Shown here piece by piece: positions 62,380 to 64,000 of a stretch of DNA of 64,000 bases. Every line of letters starts with the position of its first letter. The first letter of the stretch is position 1. A model generated the notes under the pieces. The model ran no database searches and was not told the DNA's origin. It was given only the letters and a program-made list of their open reading frames with translations. The position numbers and the translations under genes are program-made. Source of the stretch: Eumeta japonica (lineage: Eukaryota; Arthropoda; Insecta; Lepidoptera; Psychidae); the NCBI GenBank assembly GCA_005406025.1, contig BGZK01001376.1:99174-163173 (forward strand), written 5' to 3'.

Positions 62380-62490
62380 GAAGGTATAAAAAAAAGTAAT
62401 ATATATGAGTTAAGTATTAAACTCAAATATATTGTGTTGTAGTACGGAATCCTCGGCGCTCGAGTCCGATTCGTACTTGACTTTTTTTAT
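62380..62490 (+). repeat. End module of a lepidopteran repeat
   Basis: 'agtacggaatcctcggcgct' then 'cgagtccgattcgtacttga' and a T tract: the same terminal module as at 11563 and 39390. Confidence 0.55.
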
Positions 62491-63951
62491 TATTTGAAGG
62501 TTAATCACAATTTGCCCAAAAATGAAAAATATTTAGGTTAATAGATTTTGTCAATCTTAATAAAAGAAAACTTTTTTTTATGTATAATTTCTTTTTTCCT
62601 CGAAAGTCGATTGAGTTAGACAACCGAAATTTGCAAATTTTATTATTCAATTTGCATCTGTTTAATTTTCCAAGTATTATTTAAATATCTTCCAAGAGCT
62701 GATTCACCACGCCCTCACCCCTTGAGCCTTTGTAAATGAAACGAGGTGGGCCAAAGAACAGATCAAAAGTAAAAGAATGGGTATTATATTCTCAATCCAT
62801 GCTTCAATATATCTCTCTTCATTATACACTTCACAATTTTAACCTAAATTTTAACAACTAATAAGAATTTATATTGTACAATGTTTACTAATGAAATTGC
62901 CGCTTCGAGGTGATCCCGAGACAGACTCGTTACCCGTTATTCAAAGGACCTCCCTGCTCGAAAGGCGTTATAAACCATAATAAATCTAAGCATAAACTTT
63001 TATAGAGCGGGAAATATATAACGCAGCAACGTTGACGCGATAGGTTTACTACCACGCCCGTAGCGCTCTTAAATTTAATGGACCGATTTATGTGTCCGAG
63101 GCCCCAAATACTTGACTGTACTCGAGGCGGGTGACGCGCGGACTTCAGGACATTTTCAATTAGAAGGCTTTCACGCCAGAATAGCTCCTAAAACGTTATT
63201 CTGTTCGCTATTAACAGTTGAATTAGTACGGAATTACAATTGTTTACTGAGTGCTAAATAGCTTCAATGAAATAGTTTACCGAGTGCCGAATAGCTTGAA
63301 CGACAATTCGTGAAACGGGCGGCATTAGGCAGTACATACACTAACAGACCTAAAAAAAATTGAATGGTTGATGAATTTTAAATCGATAGATTGAAAAGGT
63401 ATGTGACATATTCTGATCAGAGCCGACGTTAGCTTTGTTTACATGATATCTCAAATTGTCCACGTGCTCATGTTAACATTTCTTTGATTCTCAGAAATAC
63501 TAGACTATCTACTGCATATCTAATACATACATTTACTCATCGTTATATGCCTCATTGCAGGGTCGATAATTCAAATTATTAATTCAATCAGAGGGACTAA
63601 TTTTTGATCTACCATCTTCATAAATCTAAGTAGATGAAATCGATAGCCTTGCTTCCTTAAACAATAAAAATTAATTTAATTATTTGATTGAGATGCAAGT
63701 CTTGTAGAATTAGCTACGGAAAGTATACGCCCTTTTGCCCTTGGAAAACTCAATGTGTTGTTTCATTTACTGTTATATTACTTCGCACTTTACGATTGTA
63801 TTTTACCCATGGATTGATAACTATGAAAATCGGGAAGTTATTAGTTTTACCCCGGTTTTCGGAAATCGAGTTTTCAGCAGATCTCAACGTTTTGAAGCCC
63901 TAGGAAGCGTCCTTGACTATTTTTATGATGGTGTACGTATGTTTGTGTGGA

Positions 63952-63970
63952 TGTGTGTGTGTGTGTGTGT
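63952..63970. repeat. (TG)n microsatellite
   Basis: Nineteen bases of TG dinucleotides near the right edge of the window. Confidence 0.9.
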
Positions 63971-64000
63971 ATGTTTGTAAACTTCTTATAATATTTACGA

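Larger units (their letters stand above)
42861..64000. other. 5' flank without a recognisable second gene
   Basis: Apart from the repeats and GC-rich blocks listed separately, this 21 kb is AT-rich, with only short open frames. 45.4-46.7 kb, 49.7-50.9 kb, 51.3-52.8 kb, 53.6-55.7 kb, 58.2-59.2 kb, 59.4-60.9 kb and 62.5-63.9 kb show nothing I can name. It may be intergenic or contain an untranslated first exon of the receptor. Confidence 0.5.

Noticed and set aside
1..64000. CRISPR array, prophage, bacterial operon or defence system
   Set aside because: Intron structure, composition and repeat content are those of an insect nuclear genome; no such architecture is present.

Overview
This is a eukaryotic window: AT-rich, intron-dominated insect nuclear DNA, most likely from a moth or butterfly (Lepidoptera). 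The assignment rests on decayed mariner copies, repeats typical of lepidopteran genomes, and a neuropeptide receptor gene of the allatotropin/orexin-like class. There are no bacterial operons, CRISPR arrays or rRNA genes.

The one gene that can be assembled with confidence is a rhodopsin-class GPCR on the minus strand. Its coding part runs from the ATG at 42860 to the TGA at 467-469. Eight coding exons with GT/AG junctions and compatible phases (0,1,2,1,2,1,0) join into 501 codons. The product has a long acidic N-terminus, seven membrane segments, DRW at the end of TM3, CYFP in TM6, NPLIY in TM7 and a Cys-Cys pair in the tail. Introns make up about 96 percent of the 42.4 kb. Two features could add regulation: a possible alternative C-terminus made by reading through the exon 6 donor (5359-5568), and a ten-codon upstream ORF just 5' of the start.

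Region by region: 1-466 is the 3' flank, with a candidate poly(A) signal and a local tandem duplication. 593-42194 holds introns carrying a decayed non-LTR retrotransposon (about 15.3-17.5 kb), three minus-strand mariner remnants (about 13, 33.5 and 36 kb), one LINE 3' end (29.5 kb), MITE-like and foldback elements, SINE-like copies and microsatellites. 42861-64000 is the 5' flank. No neighbouring protein gene is recognisable there. It contains a fourth mariner remnant (48.9-49.6 kb), two adjacent hairpins at 46.7 kb, a 408-bp TA-flanked MITE at 60.9 kb, several lepidopteran repeats, and GC/CpG-rich blocks (47.2-47.6, 52.9-53.5, 55.8-56.0 and 57.5-57.9 kb) that could be first exons, promoters or conserved noncoding elements.

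I see no strong candidate for a new multi-gene system. The observations most worth testing are the alternative receptor tail, the paired hairpins at 46.7 kb, the two foldbacks in intron 3, and the repeat-rich MITE at 60.9 kb. Family assignments come from recognition of sequence, not from a database search.
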